A DNA stretch of 42,713 nt from Pseudomonadota bacterium (GTDB lineage: Bacteria > Pseudomonadota > Gammaproteobacteria > Burkholderiales > Rhodocyclaceae): the NCBI GenBank assembly GCA_963205435.1, contig CAUJIV010000084.1, forward strand, positions 1 to 42,713. Direction: 5' to 3'. The translations under genes were made by a program, and so were the position numbers. The notes under the pieces were generated by a model that saw nothing but the letters and a program-made list of their open reading frames with translations, searched no databases and had not been told where the DNA came from. Every line of letters begins with the position of its first letter. Positions within the stretch are counted from its first letter, which is position 1. Below, in pieces: positions 42,470-42,713 of this stretch.

Positions 42470-42713
42470 GAGTCGAACCTCCGCAGCGCCAGCCCGCAGG
42501 CAGTCAGCAGGGAAGGCGCCTCCATGGCCAGCTGCTTGGGGCGGATGCGCTGCGACAGCGCCATGCCGGAGAAAGGATTGGCCACCACGGTGCTGATTTG
42601 CGTGCGTCCCGCCACTGCCTCGTCGGCGCCGGGAATGACCGCACAGCCGCCCGCGAGCACGATGTGGTCGACCTGGTTGTACTGGGTGGAGGTGAAGAAG
42701 AACTGCAGGGCCC
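42466..42713 (-). CDS. pilM: PilM, type IV pilus actin-like ATPase, C-terminal fragment (cut by window edge)
   Basis: The last 82 or so codons of a gene that continues beyond the window. The visible VDHIVLAGGCAVIPG and the end PSLLTACGLALRRFDS match the C-terminus of PilM, the cytoplasmic actin-like protein that binds the PilN N-terminus. Its stop overlaps the pilN start, as in the standard pilMNOPQ operon. Confidence 0.93.
   Translation of the reverse strand, partial: ALQFFFTSTQYNQVDHIVLAGGCAVIPGADEAVAGRTQISTVVANPFSGMALSQRIRPKQLAMEAPSLLTACGLALRRFDS

Overview
The window is 42.7 kb of GC-rich chromosomal DNA (about two thirds G+C by eye) from a betaproteobacterium, most likely of the Rhodocyclales. 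The supporting features are the pilMNOPQ-aroK-aroB-dgt order, the System I cytochrome c maturation operon, the glmU-glmS pair, PrpE, O2-independent ubiquinone genes, and a PioAB/MtrAB-type cytochrome locus. Lineage is inferred from gene content and order; no rRNA or tRNA gene was seen. Almost all genes lie on the minus strand, and the only sizeable plus-strand block is 22.9-28.2 kb.

Layout, left to right. (1) 1-6558: ccm genes, transcribed right to left as ccmA-B, a 650-bp repeat-filled gap, then ccmC-D-E-F-G-H and the first codons of ccmI, joined mostly by ATGA stop-start overlaps. (2) 6609-15913: an anaerobic respiration region. UbiT (SCP2 protein) and the U32 pair UbiV/UbiU, all for O2-independent ubiquinone synthesis, bracket a cluster that encodes an AraC-type regulator, a ten-haem MtrA/DmsE-type periplasmic cytochrome, a 903-residue MtrB/PioB-type outer-membrane barrel and two dihaem c4-like cytochromes. 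FNR/Anr-type boxes lie upstream of ubiU and upstream of the araC-type gene. A strong hairpin terminator lies between the barrel gene and the cytochrome pair. (3) 16067-20335: propionyl-CoA synthetase, a second CcmI-like TPR protein, and an HD-GYP protein. (4) 20427-28224: an OmpR-type two-component system with a PepSY protein on the minus strand, diverging from a plus-strand operon of PepSY protein, cytochrome b561, a second PepSY-like protein, DUF2271 protein, a PepSY-TM/flavodoxin/ferredoxin-reductase fusion, and ApbE. This looks like a membrane system that carries NAD(P)H electrons to a periplasmic, possibly flavinylated carrier. (5) 28330-38463: housekeeping genes glmS, glmU, gdhA, a PEP/pyruvate-binding-domain protein, dgt, aroB and aroK. 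(6) 38546-42713: type IV pilus assembly genes pilQ-P-O-N and the end of pilM, closed by a clear terminator.

How the genes may work together: the ccm genes make the holocytochromes that the decahaem conduit and the c4-like proteins need. UbiTUV supply ubiquinone when O2 is absent, which fits the FNR-type sites. The AraC-type protein is a plausible local regulator of the cytochrome cluster. No CymA-type quinol oxidase and no MtrC-type surface cytochrome is present here, so the direction of electron flow (metal reduction or Fe(II) oxidation) cannot be told from this window.
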